64,000 nucleotides of DNA from RUG13091 sp045113315. Its GTDB lineage: Bacteria; Bacillota_I; Bacilli_A; RFN20; CAG-826. The position numbers and the translations under genes are program-made. Below, one piece after another: positions 29,532-37,842 of the stretch (position 1 is the first letter of the stretch; each line of letters starts with the position of its first letter). Location of the stretch: positions 10,887 through 74,886 of the forward strand of contig JBGUIX010000003.1 in NCBI GenBank assembly GCA_045113315.1, in the 5' to 3' direction. The notes under the pieces were generated by a model that saw nothing but the letters and a program-made list of their open reading frames with translations, was not told the DNA's origin and did no database searches.

Positions 29532-32258
29532 TTATCTTTTTAAAGGAAGGCAGTATTTTTCTGCTATGATTTTTGAATCTCTATCGTAATTATGAACATC
29601 AAACGATTCAATGATTTTGGATAAAGAAGTCTTATCACAGAAAATTGCAAGTTCTTTCTTGGTTCTGGTAATCGCTGTATAAAAAATGTTGTGAGATATT
29701 TGTTCCTCAACTTCCTTAGTAAACACCACTTTTACAGATTCGTATTCCAATCCCTGAGATTTGTGAATTGAAATAGCATAGCCAAGCTGAAAGGGGACAA
29801 CAATGACTTTTTTATTATTTTCATCTTCATCGTCATCATCATCCTTGTCAATAATAATAGAATAATAATCCCTATTGTTGTCAGTTTTTATCCACTGTAC
29901 ATTTCGCTTGAAACTTCTATTATTTGTGTCCTCCTGTTCGACAGAAATCTCAAATTTAATAAATGAACCACCATCTTGTATGTTTTCAATAATACCTTTT
30001 TGGTTATTATAAAAATAATCACGAAAATAGTAACTTTCATTAAATAAAATTTTATCTCCTTTTTTAAAAGTCCAAACTTTCCAAGAAATTGATTTGTTTG
30101 GGTTAATCTCTTGAAGATATCTATTTAGATTATTTATTCCATAAAGACCATCGTAATTGAGAGATAAAATAACTTCGTCTTCGCTTTTTGATTTAAACAA
30201 TTCGTTATTTAATTCACGATGATACCCACTATTGATAAAACGTTCACACAAGCCTTCTTTGTTCGTTAACAATCTTACCTGATCCCAAAGCAAACAAAGA
30301 TTGTGTTCACTAGTTCTGTGATTAATCGATAATTCATAGGAAGACGATAAAAAATGATTAGCAACACCAAACCAGTTGCCGAACCTAATGGATTCTATTT
30401 GCCTTTCATCTCCCACGAGAATTAATTTATCAAAATCATGATTTGTTAAAATATCATCAAAAACTTCATTTTCAGCCATGGATGATTCATCAACCACAAG
30501 AATTCTATAGGAAGAAAAATCTCTAATCTTTGATGTTTGGCGGAATTTCTCTAGCGTATAGAAGTCTTTTTTGCTTCTACCGCTTACTTTGCCAACTTTT
30601 ATGTGAAGATTTTGAACAGAAGAATTTGTGCAAGATAAAAACAAAATTTTGGTATCTTTGAACAAATTAGAAAAATGTTTAATTAGTGTTGTTTTGCCTG
30701 TACCAGCAGACCCATTAATCAACACAACACTGCTATTGTTAAAAGCACTTTTTAAAATACGTTTTTTGTCGTCATCTATTTCGTCTTCAGAAATAGTGCC
30801 AAGATATTCTGTAGCCCTAGCAGAATACAATGGATCTCCACAAACATCCTTGCCAATTAAAATTCTTATGATCGATGCTGTGTGTTCCTCATATGAGGAA
30901 ATATAAGCATAGTTTTTATAAAACTGGATAGAAGAAGATTTGGCCTTTTCAAATAGTTTTTTATTAAAAATCGCAGATTGTTCTTTTGTTAAAAAATACT
31001 TATCCAATTCCGAAACAGGACTATAAAGCATTTTTTTATCTTCTGTATTTACGACTAGGGCTCTTTTTAAAAGTTCATCTTCAGTGCAGTATTCAGCAAG
31101 GCATTCCAAAAGGTCTTCCAGTCTAGGATTATGACCAACTAATGAAAAAGCAAATGGGTAATTATCAAATGGGAAACAACCTGTTTTTAAATTTGTGTTG
31201 CCAAGTTTATTATCATCAAGCGCTGCTGTTTGAAGTTTAATAATGCTGTGACGGCAAGTGTAGAGCAAATATCTAATTGTTTTATGCCCTGTTTCGCATT
31301 TAAAAACCCAATAACGCAGTTTATCAAGTAAAAGTTTGATCTTGTTATTTAATTTGAAATTAAATTCTTTCATCCACAAATCAAAATTATTTGAAATAAC
31401 AAAATCAAACAGCCCAATGTTCAATTCAGTCAATTTAGACATCAAAGCATTATATCCATCTGTCGCTCTTTTGATGCCTTCTTCAGATTTAACAATATAA
31501 GCGAGCTTATTTAATTCACACGGCCTAATAGAATATATCCATGTAGAAATGCAAACAACGTTGATCGGTATGCCTTTATAGGTCATATTATACTTTGATA
31601 GAGTGCATTTTATTGCATTATTTGACTTAATATCTTCAAATGAAAAAACTGTTATTCTATCGAATTTAGTGGTTTTGTCATTGGCCGGAGACAAAACATA
31701 TTCAAACAAACCGTATAATCTTCTCAACTTTTTTTCGATATAATACGTATTATCACTTAAATCAAGGATGCTTTTTGCGTTTTTTAAAGTATCCATTATT
31801 TCCAAATAATATTCTTTATTCGATAGCGTAAAAGGAAAATCATCGATGTTAGCCAGTATATCAATACCGAATTCCTGTTTGGCAATTGCTTTTATTCCAT
31901 GAAGCAAATCAGCATATCTCAAAAGAAGAGATTCGGAGTCAAAAAGGTTTTGTGTATAATGAGACGCAATTATTTCTAGCCTACCATACAATTTGTTAAA
32001 TGGCTCGTAGACCTCTCCGAGACTTTTTAAATGTTTTCTTGCCTTACCAATCAAATCTTTTCCTGAGTCGGGCAATAGCGTTCCACAATCAATTTTATAT
32101 TTCAATAAAGCGAAGCCATCTAAGAGGTTTCTTGTCTGACTTAAAATATTTTGAGCGCAAAGGCCAATATGATTGGGACACAAAACTCGAATGTTTTCTT
32201 CAATATTATCGTTTGCATTTTTAATTAATGTTCTTTCGTTCAACAATAAAGTCGCCAT
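29532..32258 (-). CDS. Superfamily 1 (RecD/UvrD-like) helicase with long unknown N-terminus
   Basis: In this 908-residue protein, residues 495-900 are a superfamily 1 helicase: Walker A GSAGTGKT (516-523), VVDESSM (motif II, about 588-594), LVGDERQIESIRFG (motif III), and the C-terminal SIHKSQGLEYESV and FYTAITRTKKEL motifs. The N-terminal about 490 residues are helical and unlike known nucleases, with no catalytic motif recognised. It is probably a DNA translocase of a defence system whose sensor or effector is the N-terminal part. It precedes the dGTPase gene by 193 bases in the same direction, but each has its own promoter. Confidence 0.75.
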   Translation of the reverse strand: MATLLLNERTLIKNANDNIEENIRVLCPNHIGLCAQNILSQTRNLLDGFALLKYKIDCGTLLPDSGKDLIGKARKHLKSLGEVYEPFNKLYGRLEIIASHYTQNLFDSESLLLRYADLLHGIKAIAKQEFGIDILANIDDFPFTLSNKEYYLEIMDTLKNAKSILDLSDNTYYIEKKLRRLYGLFEYVLSPANDKTTKFDRITVFSFEDIKSNNAIKCTLSKYNMTYKGIPINVVCISTWIYSIRPCELNKLAYIVKSEEGIKRATDGYNALMSKLTELNIGLFDFVISNNFDLWMKEFNFKLNNKIKLLLDKLRYWVFKCETGHKTIRYLLYTCRHSIIKLQTAALDDNKLGNTNLKTGCFPFDNYPFAFSLVGHNPRLEDLLECLAEYCTEDELLKRALVVNTEDKKMLYSPVSELDKYFLTKEQSAIFNKKLFEKAKSSSIQFYKNYAYISSYEEHTASIIRILIGKDVCGDPLYSARATEYLGTISEDEIDDDKKRILKSAFNNSSVVLINGSAGTGKTTLIKHFSNLFKDTKILFLSCTNSSVQNLHIKVGKVSGRSKKDFYTLEKFRQTSKIRDFSSYRILVVDESSMAENEVFDDILTNHDFDKLILVGDERQIESIRFGNWFGVANHFLSSSYELSINHRTSEHNLCLLWDQVRLLTNKEGLCERFINSGYHRELNNELFKSKSEDEVILSLNYDGLYGINNLNRYLQEINPNKSISWKVWTFKKGDKILFNESYYFRDYFYNNQKGIIENIQDGGSFIKFEISVEQEDTNNRSFKRNVQWIKTDNNRDYYSIIIDKDDDDDEDENNKKVIVVPFQLGYAISIHKSQGLEYESVKVVFTKEVEEQISHNIFYTAITRTKKELAIFCDKTSLSKIIESFDVHNYDRDSKIIAEKYCLPLKR

Positions 32259-32264
32259 GACAAA

Positions 32265-32293
32265 AGTTTATTGCAAATAAGCGAAGAATACAA
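32265..32293 (-). promoter_or_regulatory. Leaderless promoter of the helicase gene
   Basis: TTGTAT (32293-32288), a 17-base spacer and TAAACT (32270-32265) end 6 bases before the ATG at 32258. Confidence 0.6.
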
Positions 32294-32309
32294 CGTCGGG
32301 AAAATAGAA

Positions 32310-32498
32310 CTATTTGGTGATAATTCCTTCTTTTATATGATATTTAATGCTTTTCTGTTTGCAAAAAGATGTAACTAGTTTTTCACATTCATTAAAGAAA
32401 GCTTTGCAATTCTTATAACTAGAAATGAACTTGTTATAATTCCACCTGCCAAAAACGATATAATCAACAAATAATATCTTCTCTAGTAATTTACCAAT
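32310..32498 (-). pseudogene. 3' fragment of a displaced gene abutting A4
   Basis: The frame ends ...VDYIVFGRWNYNKFISSYK and NECEKLVTSFCKQKSIKYH to TAG at 32310. Its upstream part runs into A site 4 and is not coding. The pattern recalls C-terminal ends of radical-SAM-type proteins, but the identification is weak. It looks like the end of a gene cut off when the AbiH cassette arrived. Confidence 0.45.
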
Positions 32499-32568
32499 GT
32501 CTTTAGCGTACTGAATAAATACAAAGATTTTCCCTAAACAAAAAATTTCCGACTGTATTAATACAAAG
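32499..32568. repeat. A-type repeat, variant two-unit copy (A4)
   Basis: GTCTTTAGCGT is followed by ACTGAATAAATACAAAG (32510-32526) and, 42 bases on, ACTGTATTAATACAAAG (32552-32568). Spacing and flanks match A2 but the repeated word ends AATACAAAG instead of AATCCC. It ends 3 bases before the AbiH stop codon. Confidence 0.7.
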
Positions 32569-32571
32569 AAA

Positions 32572-33666
32572 TCAATCAATTTTAATCATATTAATTTTGC
32601 CGGCTTGCGTAAGCTCACTATATAAATCCAACCCGATAAGTTTAGCAAGTTTTAATTTATATGAATTGGTTTCTTTATAACAATAAATGTCATATTCTTT
32701 ATAACGATTTTCAAAAAGAGGCTTTAAAAGAGAGATATCTGACATATCCAAAGAGTGTCCGTAAATCGCTACGACTGAATCTTCAGACATTTTGCACAAA
32801 ACATTTTCGTTATATTTATAGTTACATTCTTTGTATATTCGTCTAAATCTTTTAAAAAACTTGATGAAGTCCGAATCCTCTTTGAATGACTGACCATAAA
32901 TCATTGATGGTTCTACGCCTATAACGATATTGGATGATATTGAACCATGTACATATGCAATATCAGAGTCACTTATTTTATAAATTGTTTGAGCTGTTTT
33001 GCTGTAATTAAAAGAAACAATCGTTTTGACTTGATCATCACGCAAGGCAGCAGGACCAATTGAATGTCCTTTAGTGGCGAGTTCGATATACTGCTTTAGT
33101 TCTTTTTCCATGTTGAGCAATCGTTGATCAAGCTCATCAAGTAATTTTGCTAAAACATATTCTTTTGTTGCATTAACAGGAGCTGCGTTAATAAATACTT
33201 TAAAAAATACTTCTTTTATATCTCCGTAAGAGTCCAAGCCAGCAAACGACATTTTAAAATCTTTCTCTGATGAAATAACAATTTTTCTATCAAGAGGGTT
33301 CGCTAAACAGAGAATTAAAAAGATGTTGTTTGGAAGAGCGGAAACGTCACAAATCTTCCATTCAAACCATCTATGAAATGGATTTCCATAAATATCATAT
33401 TCCGTTTCAGAAAAACTCGAATCGATATTACTTTTATTATTGAAACAATAATCTAAAAATTGTAGGTATTGACATAGTATTTTTTCAAATCCATTCCATT
33501 CTTTGTTCACAATAAAACCTTTGTAAGAAGCTGATAAAAAGAATGAAATTAGAGGGTTTTGGATGCCTTTGTTTCCTTCGTATTCTAAAAAATCATCAAA
33601 GGATGTTTTATAATCACACCCTAAATCAAATCCGTTTCCAACAACTAATAAATCGTATTTTTTCAT
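32572..33666 (-). CDS. AbiH-family abortive infection protein
   Basis: The 364-residue protein shows the AbiH signature: an N-terminal LLVVGNGFDLGCDYKTSFDDF, a central VSFNYSKTAQTIY, AYVHGSISSNIVIGVEP and the late AIYGHSLDMSD. AbiH aborts phage infection in Lactococcus; the biochemical activity is unknown. It is the cargo of the most compact cassette here: A4 at its 3' end, then AbiH, then the B repeat and C repeat on its 5' side. A TAAAAT box and an AAAGA ribosome-binding site precede the ATG. Confidence 0.88.
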   Translation of the reverse strand: MKKYDLLVVGNGFDLGCDYKTSFDDFLEYEGNKGIQNPLISFFLSASYKGFIVNKEWNGFEKILCQYLQFLDYCFNNKSNIDSSFSETEYDIYGNPFHRWFEWKICDVSALPNNIFLILCLANPLDRKIVISSEKDFKMSFAGLDSYGDIKEVFFKVFINAAPVNATKEYVLAKLLDELDQRLLNMEKELKQYIELATKGHSIGPAALRDDQVKTIVSFNYSKTAQTIYKISDSDIAYVHGSISSNIVIGVEPSMIYGQSFKEDSDFIKFFKRFRRIYKECNYKYNENVLCKMSEDSVVAIYGHSLDMSDISLLKPLFENRYKEYDIYCYKETNSYKLKLAKLIGLDLYSELTQAGKINMIKID

Positions 33667-33724
33667 ATTTCAAAATCTTTCAGTTAATATTTTATCACTG
33701 ACATGTATTTAGATATAACTAAAT

Positions 33725-33890
33725 ATCAAAACAACTTGCGCTTCTCTCTTTTTTGATGGATTTATATCGAATAAGAATCAGGCACTACCATGCATAATAA
33801 AGACAAGATTATCTTTGATAAGAAACTTCCATACGAATATAACATCTATCTTTATATCTTAGATGAATTATGCGATAAGGATATTATCAC
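33725..33890 (+). repeat. B repeat, copy 5
   Basis: The leader TCAAAACAACTTGCG and TTTTGATGGATTTATA is conserved. The small ORF from ATG 33790 is about 90 percent identical to the first 33 codons of the intact copy and then passes directly into C-repeat sequence. Confidence 0.75.
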
Positions 33891-33993
33891 CAGCGAGTGT
33901 TTGGTAGCCACAAAGCAAATGCAAACCAGTGAAACCTTTGTGAATATGTTTATTTGCTTAGATTTTGTTTCGATTCAAATTCTAACTTTTTAA
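33790..33993 (+). pseudogene. Small B ORF fused in frame to C-repeat sequence
   Basis: Residues 1-33 (MHNKDKIIFDKKLPYEYNI to DKDII) match the intact copy. Residues 34-67 are translated C repeat and flanking DNA, so the C-terminal half is not homologous. It may still be translated, because the leader and ribosome-binding region are intact. Confidence 0.6.
33891..33940. repeat. C repeat 4 (left arm only)
   Basis: AGCGAGTGTTTGG and the loop-like CACAAAGCAAATGC resemble C1, but the right arm is degenerate (CCAGTGAAAC). It joins the small ORF directly. Confidence 0.55.
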
Positions 33994-34007
33994 AAGATAT
34001 TGAACTC

Positions 34008-35354
34008 TTACACAAGGAACAATTCTAGAAGTACATTAGATATCAATTGATCATCTATTCCCCATCTCTTCAAATACATAGCATAGGTTGCACATGTTAA
34101 ATAAGCGAAACATGATGCAATAAATGAATTGGTTTCTGCTCTTTTATCGCCGTGATCTGTCCAATTTCTAATTTGCGCACACGTACTAGCAATTTCGGAT
34201 ATTTCCTTTTTTTCTAACCCGAATTCCTTTTTAACGATTGACAAATATTCGTCATATTCTTTCAGTGCTTTTTTAATCTTTGTCTCTAACGATACGTGAT
34301 TCAATTGATTAATTAAATAATCCACAGTATCTCGCGTTTTTTTATTCTCACGCTCCTTTAAAGGAAGGAGTGTTTCAGTTATCAAATCAATGGTTTTTTG
34401 AGTAGATGTCCTATGATTTATCTTTTCTCCATAAATAAGGCGATAAGTTGATTCGAAAAATGATGATATGGTAGCTATTTTTTTAAAATCAATCCATTTT
34501 CGTGATTCAGACGAGTTTTCCAAATGTTTTGTGGTTACGTTTCCATCAACAAAATCATCAACAATCTTTTGAAAGCATTTATTAATTATGTTCCATCTAA
34601 TAAAACCGTATTTTCTAATAGAATTCACATCTTCTTTTTCTTCCACATAATCAATTGATTTATGATAGTAAATATCATATTGCAAATTATTCGAATAATA
34701 ACGAATATAATCTGGAACAATGTTGTTTCTTAAAAATAAAAGTGAAATAATCTTATAAAAAATTTCAATCAAAGAGAACATTTCATCTTCAGTTAGGTTT
34801 TCATCGCATTCTATATGAATTTCAGGGATAAAATCAAAATTAATCCCTTGAGTTCTAATATTTGGACAAGGGAAAGCCGTGAATTTTTTTCCTTTATATA
34901 TAAATTCGGCTTTGTCCGATAAAACTCTTGATTCATATACAACATCGGCGATTTTATCCTCTTGTTTAAAGGTTAAGTTATATTGTGGAAATAGATATAA
35001 AAATTTATGAAACTGTTTTGAACCAAGCACAAGAATATTCCTATTGCAAGTTTCCCTTTTAATAACTACGTGTTTCAAAACGTTAATTTTAAGAATTATT
35101 TTTTCAGTATCGAAACTGCCGTGGTAACCATATCCTATGGAATCAATATAAAAAACAACATCTCTATTTAAATCAAACGAATGTCCTTCAAGTCTATTTG
35201 TTGGTATTTCTTTTTTTGTCAAACTGTATGTACCGTTAGACAATTTATCCCATAAGAGAATTTTAGCTTCTCCATTGACGCAATAAAGTTCCATTGTTTG
35301 GCCATCGAAAGAAAAATAGCATTCCGAGTTTAGAAAGAAGACACTTCCATTCAT
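34008..35354 (-). CDS. ApeA-like HEPN abortive infection protein
   Basis: The 448-residue protein has a beta-rich N-terminal half (about 1-215), as in the ApeA N-terminal domain, and a helical C-terminal half ending in a HEPN motif: ASTCAQIRNWTDHG has Arg-x4-His at about residues 398-403. ApeA is a HEPN nuclease that senses a phage protein through its N-terminal domain. It overlaps no gene but follows an unknown gene by 17 bases on the same strand, with a GGAG ribosome-binding site, so a two-gene unit is likely. Confidence 0.7.
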   Translation of the reverse strand: MNGSVFFLNSECYFSFDGQTMELYCVNGEAKILLWDKLSNGTYSLTKKEIPTNRLEGHSFDLNRDVVFYIDSIGYGYHGSFDTEKIILKINVLKHVVIKRETCNRNILVLGSKQFHKFLYLFPQYNLTFKQEDKIADVVYESRVLSDKAEFIYKGKKFTAFPCPNIRTQGINFDFIPEIHIECDENLTEDEMFSLIEIFYKIISLLFLRNNIVPDYIRYYSNNLQYDIYYHKSIDYVEEKEDVNSIRKYGFIRWNIINKCFQKIVDDFVDGNVTTKHLENSSESRKWIDFKKIATISSFFESTYRLIYGEKINHRTSTQKTIDLITETLLPLKERENKKTRDTVDYLINQLNHVSLETKIKKALKEYDEYLSIVKKEFGLEKKEISEIASTCAQIRNWTDHGDKRAETNSFIASCFAYLTCATYAMYLKRWGIDDQLISNVLLELFLV

Positions 35355-35371
35355 TTAATTAATAATCTCCA

Positions 35372-36085
35372 TTATTCTTTATAGTGCCCTGTTTCGTCGG
35401 TTTTGTTTTTAATGTTTTTAACCAACATTAAAATAATGTCTCTTAAAAAACCTGATGCTTCTTTTAATACTCCTTGAACAATTTTATCCTCCAATTTATC
35501 TATTGTTTCAAGACCTTTTACAATGTTGTTTATTAACTCTAAAAACGATGAAATGTTTTTTATGGGATTATATCGGTACTTGGTTTCATCTTCTATGGTT
35601 TCTAGCATTTGGCTAACGCTGATAGATTGCTCTATGGTTGCCTTTTGTTCAACATTTAAAACAAGAGTTCCTATATTAGCAAAAGAATTATCGTTAAATC
35701 TTTGAGCAATGTTCGCATTTTGATTAATTGAATTTCTAACGGGATTGTTTGGAATATATGGCTCGTATTCGCAAATAGTCGTAACTACGTTTTCAGAAAA
35801 CAATTTATTCTGGCTAAATATCGATGTTTTAATTTGATAAAGATTTAATAATTTATCCACCAGAATCGTACCAATTTCAATTACTTTTTTTGATGCGAAA
35901 TAGATTTTTCTTTCATCGGCTTCAATGTGACCAGAAACATATAAATCCGGTTTTGTTCCGTTGCAAATTCTAAAATCCGTGATGATTATTCCGTTTGACT
36001 CAAGATTTTTAATATTTTTGCGTTCTTGAAAAGAATCAATAACATTATCTTTGATGCCACCGATTGTTTTAATTAATCCTGCCAT
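35372..36085 (-). CDS. Unknown partner of the ApeA-like protein
   Basis: I do not recognise this 237-residue protein. The N-terminal part (about 1-125) is mixed alpha/beta, a polar Asn-rich loop (VRNSINQNANIAQRFNDN) follows, and the C-terminal 90 residues are amphipathic helices. No signal peptide or membrane helix is present. It has an AAGGAA ribosome-binding site and precedes the ApeA-like gene in the same operon. Its position suggests a regulator, sensor or antitoxin of that nuclease. Confidence 0.6.
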   Translation of the reverse strand: MAGLIKTIGGIKDNVIDSFQERKNIKNLESNGIIITDFRICNGTKPDLYVSGHIEADERKIYFASKKVIEIGTILVDKLLNLYQIKTSIFSQNKLFSENVVTTICEYEPYIPNNPVRNSINQNANIAQRFNDNSFANIGTLVLNVEQKATIEQSISVSQMLETIEDETKYRYNPIKNISSFLELINNIVKGLETIDKLEDKIVQGVLKEASGFLRDIILMLVKNIKNKTDETGHYKE

Positions 36086-36306
36086 AACAATTATTCCTTC
36101 TTTTTTATTTTGCTCCTATATCATACTTTGTTGATTCGTTTGTGTCTATTTAGTGAAATTGTTTGAGTTTTGTTTTCTTAAAGAATTAATTGCCACAGAA
36201 AACAGATGCTGTCATGTATAGTAATCATAAATTTATATTGCTTAGAAATCTTCCTTAAAAATATCTTTATATCTTGGGAAAATATACAATAGATTTAACT
36301 GCAAAA

Positions 36307-36837
36307 TTAACTATCTTGAACAAACATTTCACTATGATCCAAATTCATATATTGCTGAATAGTTCTTTTAGACTTAGCGACATAAACACGTCCTGATGAA
36401 TCTTCAATAAAAACCTTTAGTTTTCGCGAAGTTCTTTTAATGTTTTGGGCTTCACTTTTGATAGTTTTCACAAATTCAGAAATTTGTAAATCATATTTAG
36501 TGGAACCCTCAACTTCAAGTACTTGTTGGCTGGATTTTGCTAAATTGCACGCAATAATTTTATAAGTTTTACTAAAATATAAGCCATACGATTGTAATAC
36601 AATTTTCCTATTCCCGATATTTACGACAGTAATTGATAAGAACTTAGGATATAATATTTGTCCTGCCTTCCCGATAACATGATATGGATATATGATTGTT
36701 TCTGCTGTTTTTATTTTTACCTTCTTTTTGTTGCTGTACTTAGTCTGCCAAAGCGCAACAACAACTGCAGAAAATGTTGCTATTGCAGAAACTGCCGCAA
36801 TTATAATTTTAATTATTTCAAATTGATCGTTGTTCAT
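36307..36837 (-). CDS. Membrane-anchored small protein with beta-rich domain (twin of 25338)
   Basis: The 176-residue protein has an N-terminal membrane helix (about 8-31, IKIIIAAVSAIATFSAVVVALW) and a beta-rich domain of about 130 residues (FLSITVVNIGNRKIVLQSYG). The architecture repeats that of the protein at 25338-25874, though identity is low. It starts 7 bases after the GT2 gene stop and may be co-transcribed with it, with an AAGGT ribosome-binding site. Function unknown. Confidence 0.6.
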   Translation of the reverse strand: MNNDQFEIIKIIIAAVSAIATFSAVVVALWQTKYSNKKKVKIKTAETIIYPYHVIGKAGQILYPKFLSITVVNIGNRKIVLQSYGLYFSKTYKIIACNLAKSSQQVLEVEGSTKYDLQISEFVKTIKSEAQNIKRTSRKLKVFIEDSSGRVYVAKSKRTIQQYMNLDHSEMFVQDS

Positions 36838-36844
36838 ATTGTAG

Positions 36845-37603
36845 TTACCTTACATTCTTATATTTCTTTTTGCCGTAAAATGCCCATCTAATTACATAGA
36901 ACCAGCTCTTAAACCAGTTAATACCTTGGGTTTTGTGATAAACCTTATGCATATAGCCAATTAATTTAAGCTTATTAGAAGATTTACTTCCATCCATTAT
37001 GTTGTATGTAGCCAAAACAGTTGGATTGCCATGAGCAATAATTCCTTTTCTTAAAATATTAAGCCAAAAGACATAATCTTCTGGTCTATCGATGTCTTCA
37101 GGAAAGAAAACTTCTCCAATAACACTTCTATCGTACATAGTGGTTAAGCAAGAAAGAGGATTTCCTTTTAATGCTTTTTTATAATCAACTTCATCGGGCA
37201 CAAAGAAGTCCGTACACGTATGTTTAGCTTTTCTCCTATATCCAGCAGATATAAGCGGTCCATGTTCTTTTATAAACTCTAATTGACACTCTAAATAATT
37301 AGGGTCGAGAAGATCATCAGAATCTAAAAATGTAATATATCTACCACTAGCGTGTTTTAATCCGATATTTCTAGCAACAGCGGTGCCGCCATTTTTTGGT
37401 GTTTGCAAAACCGTTACTCTTGAATCACCTTTGGTTAGCTCTTTAATATATTGAAACGAATCATCCGGAGAGCAATCATCCACTACTATCCATTCCCAAT
37501 CAGAAAAAGACTGAGCAAGAACACTCTTATATGTTTCTTCAATAGTGTTTCTACATTTATATGCAGGAGTAATAATGTTGACCAATGCCATAGATATTGT
37601 CAC
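36845..37603 (-). CDS. Glycosyltransferase family 2
   Basis: The 252-residue GT-A protein has VNIITPAYKCRNTI at the start, DDCSPDD (nucleotide-sugar site) and ITFLDSDDLL (metal-binding DxD region) near residues 95-105, then a C-terminal basic tail. It adds a sugar to a lipid-linked or polymer acceptor on the cytoplasmic side. It is separated from the main polysaccharide operon by 239 bases containing a palindrome, so it may have its own promoter. Confidence 0.88.
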   Translation of the reverse strand: MTISMALVNIITPAYKCRNTIEETYKSVLAQSFSDWEWIVVDDCSPDDSFQYIKELTKGDSRVTVLQTPKNGGTAVARNIGLKHASGRYITFLDSDDLLDPNYLECQLEFIKEHGPLISAGYRRKAKHTCTDFFVPDEVDYKKALKGNPLSCLTTMYDRSVIGEVFFPEDIDRPEDYVFWLNILRKGIIAHGNPTVLATYNIMDGSKSSNKLKLIGYMHKVYHKTQGINWFKSWFYVIRWAFYGKKKYKNVR

Positions 37604-37642
37604 TATTCTTTTTTAAATATAATACTTGATAGGTATCTTAAA

Positions 37643-37659
37643 GTCTATTTAAAATAGAC
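37643..37659. promoter_or_regulatory. Palindrome upstream of the GT2 gene
   Basis: GTCTATTTAAAATAGAC is a 17-base palindrome apart from its centre, 40 bases before the GT2 start. It may be an operator or a short hairpin. The rest of 37604-37842 shows nothing else that I can name. Confidence 0.4.
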
Positions 37660-37842
37660 ACGTTTTTATTGCATAAATTTTAAATCGTCATCATGAAGTC
37701 CGAGGCAGACACCAAAAAAGAAAAATTTAGATAACTAATAAATCATTTCCCATCATTAATGAATCTCAATATTTGGATTTGTCTCTATAAAACGCAACGC
37801 AGAATAACGAAATACATCTTTGTTTTATTCTAAAAGATTTAT

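Noticed and set aside
16259..32568. A sites as CRISPR repeats
   Set aside because: Only two units per site, the units differ between sites, spacers are partly shared, and no cas gene is present.
32500..32579. N-terminal part of the 89-codon frame at 32310-32579 as protein
   Set aside because: It is translation through A site 4; only the downstream part resembles protein.
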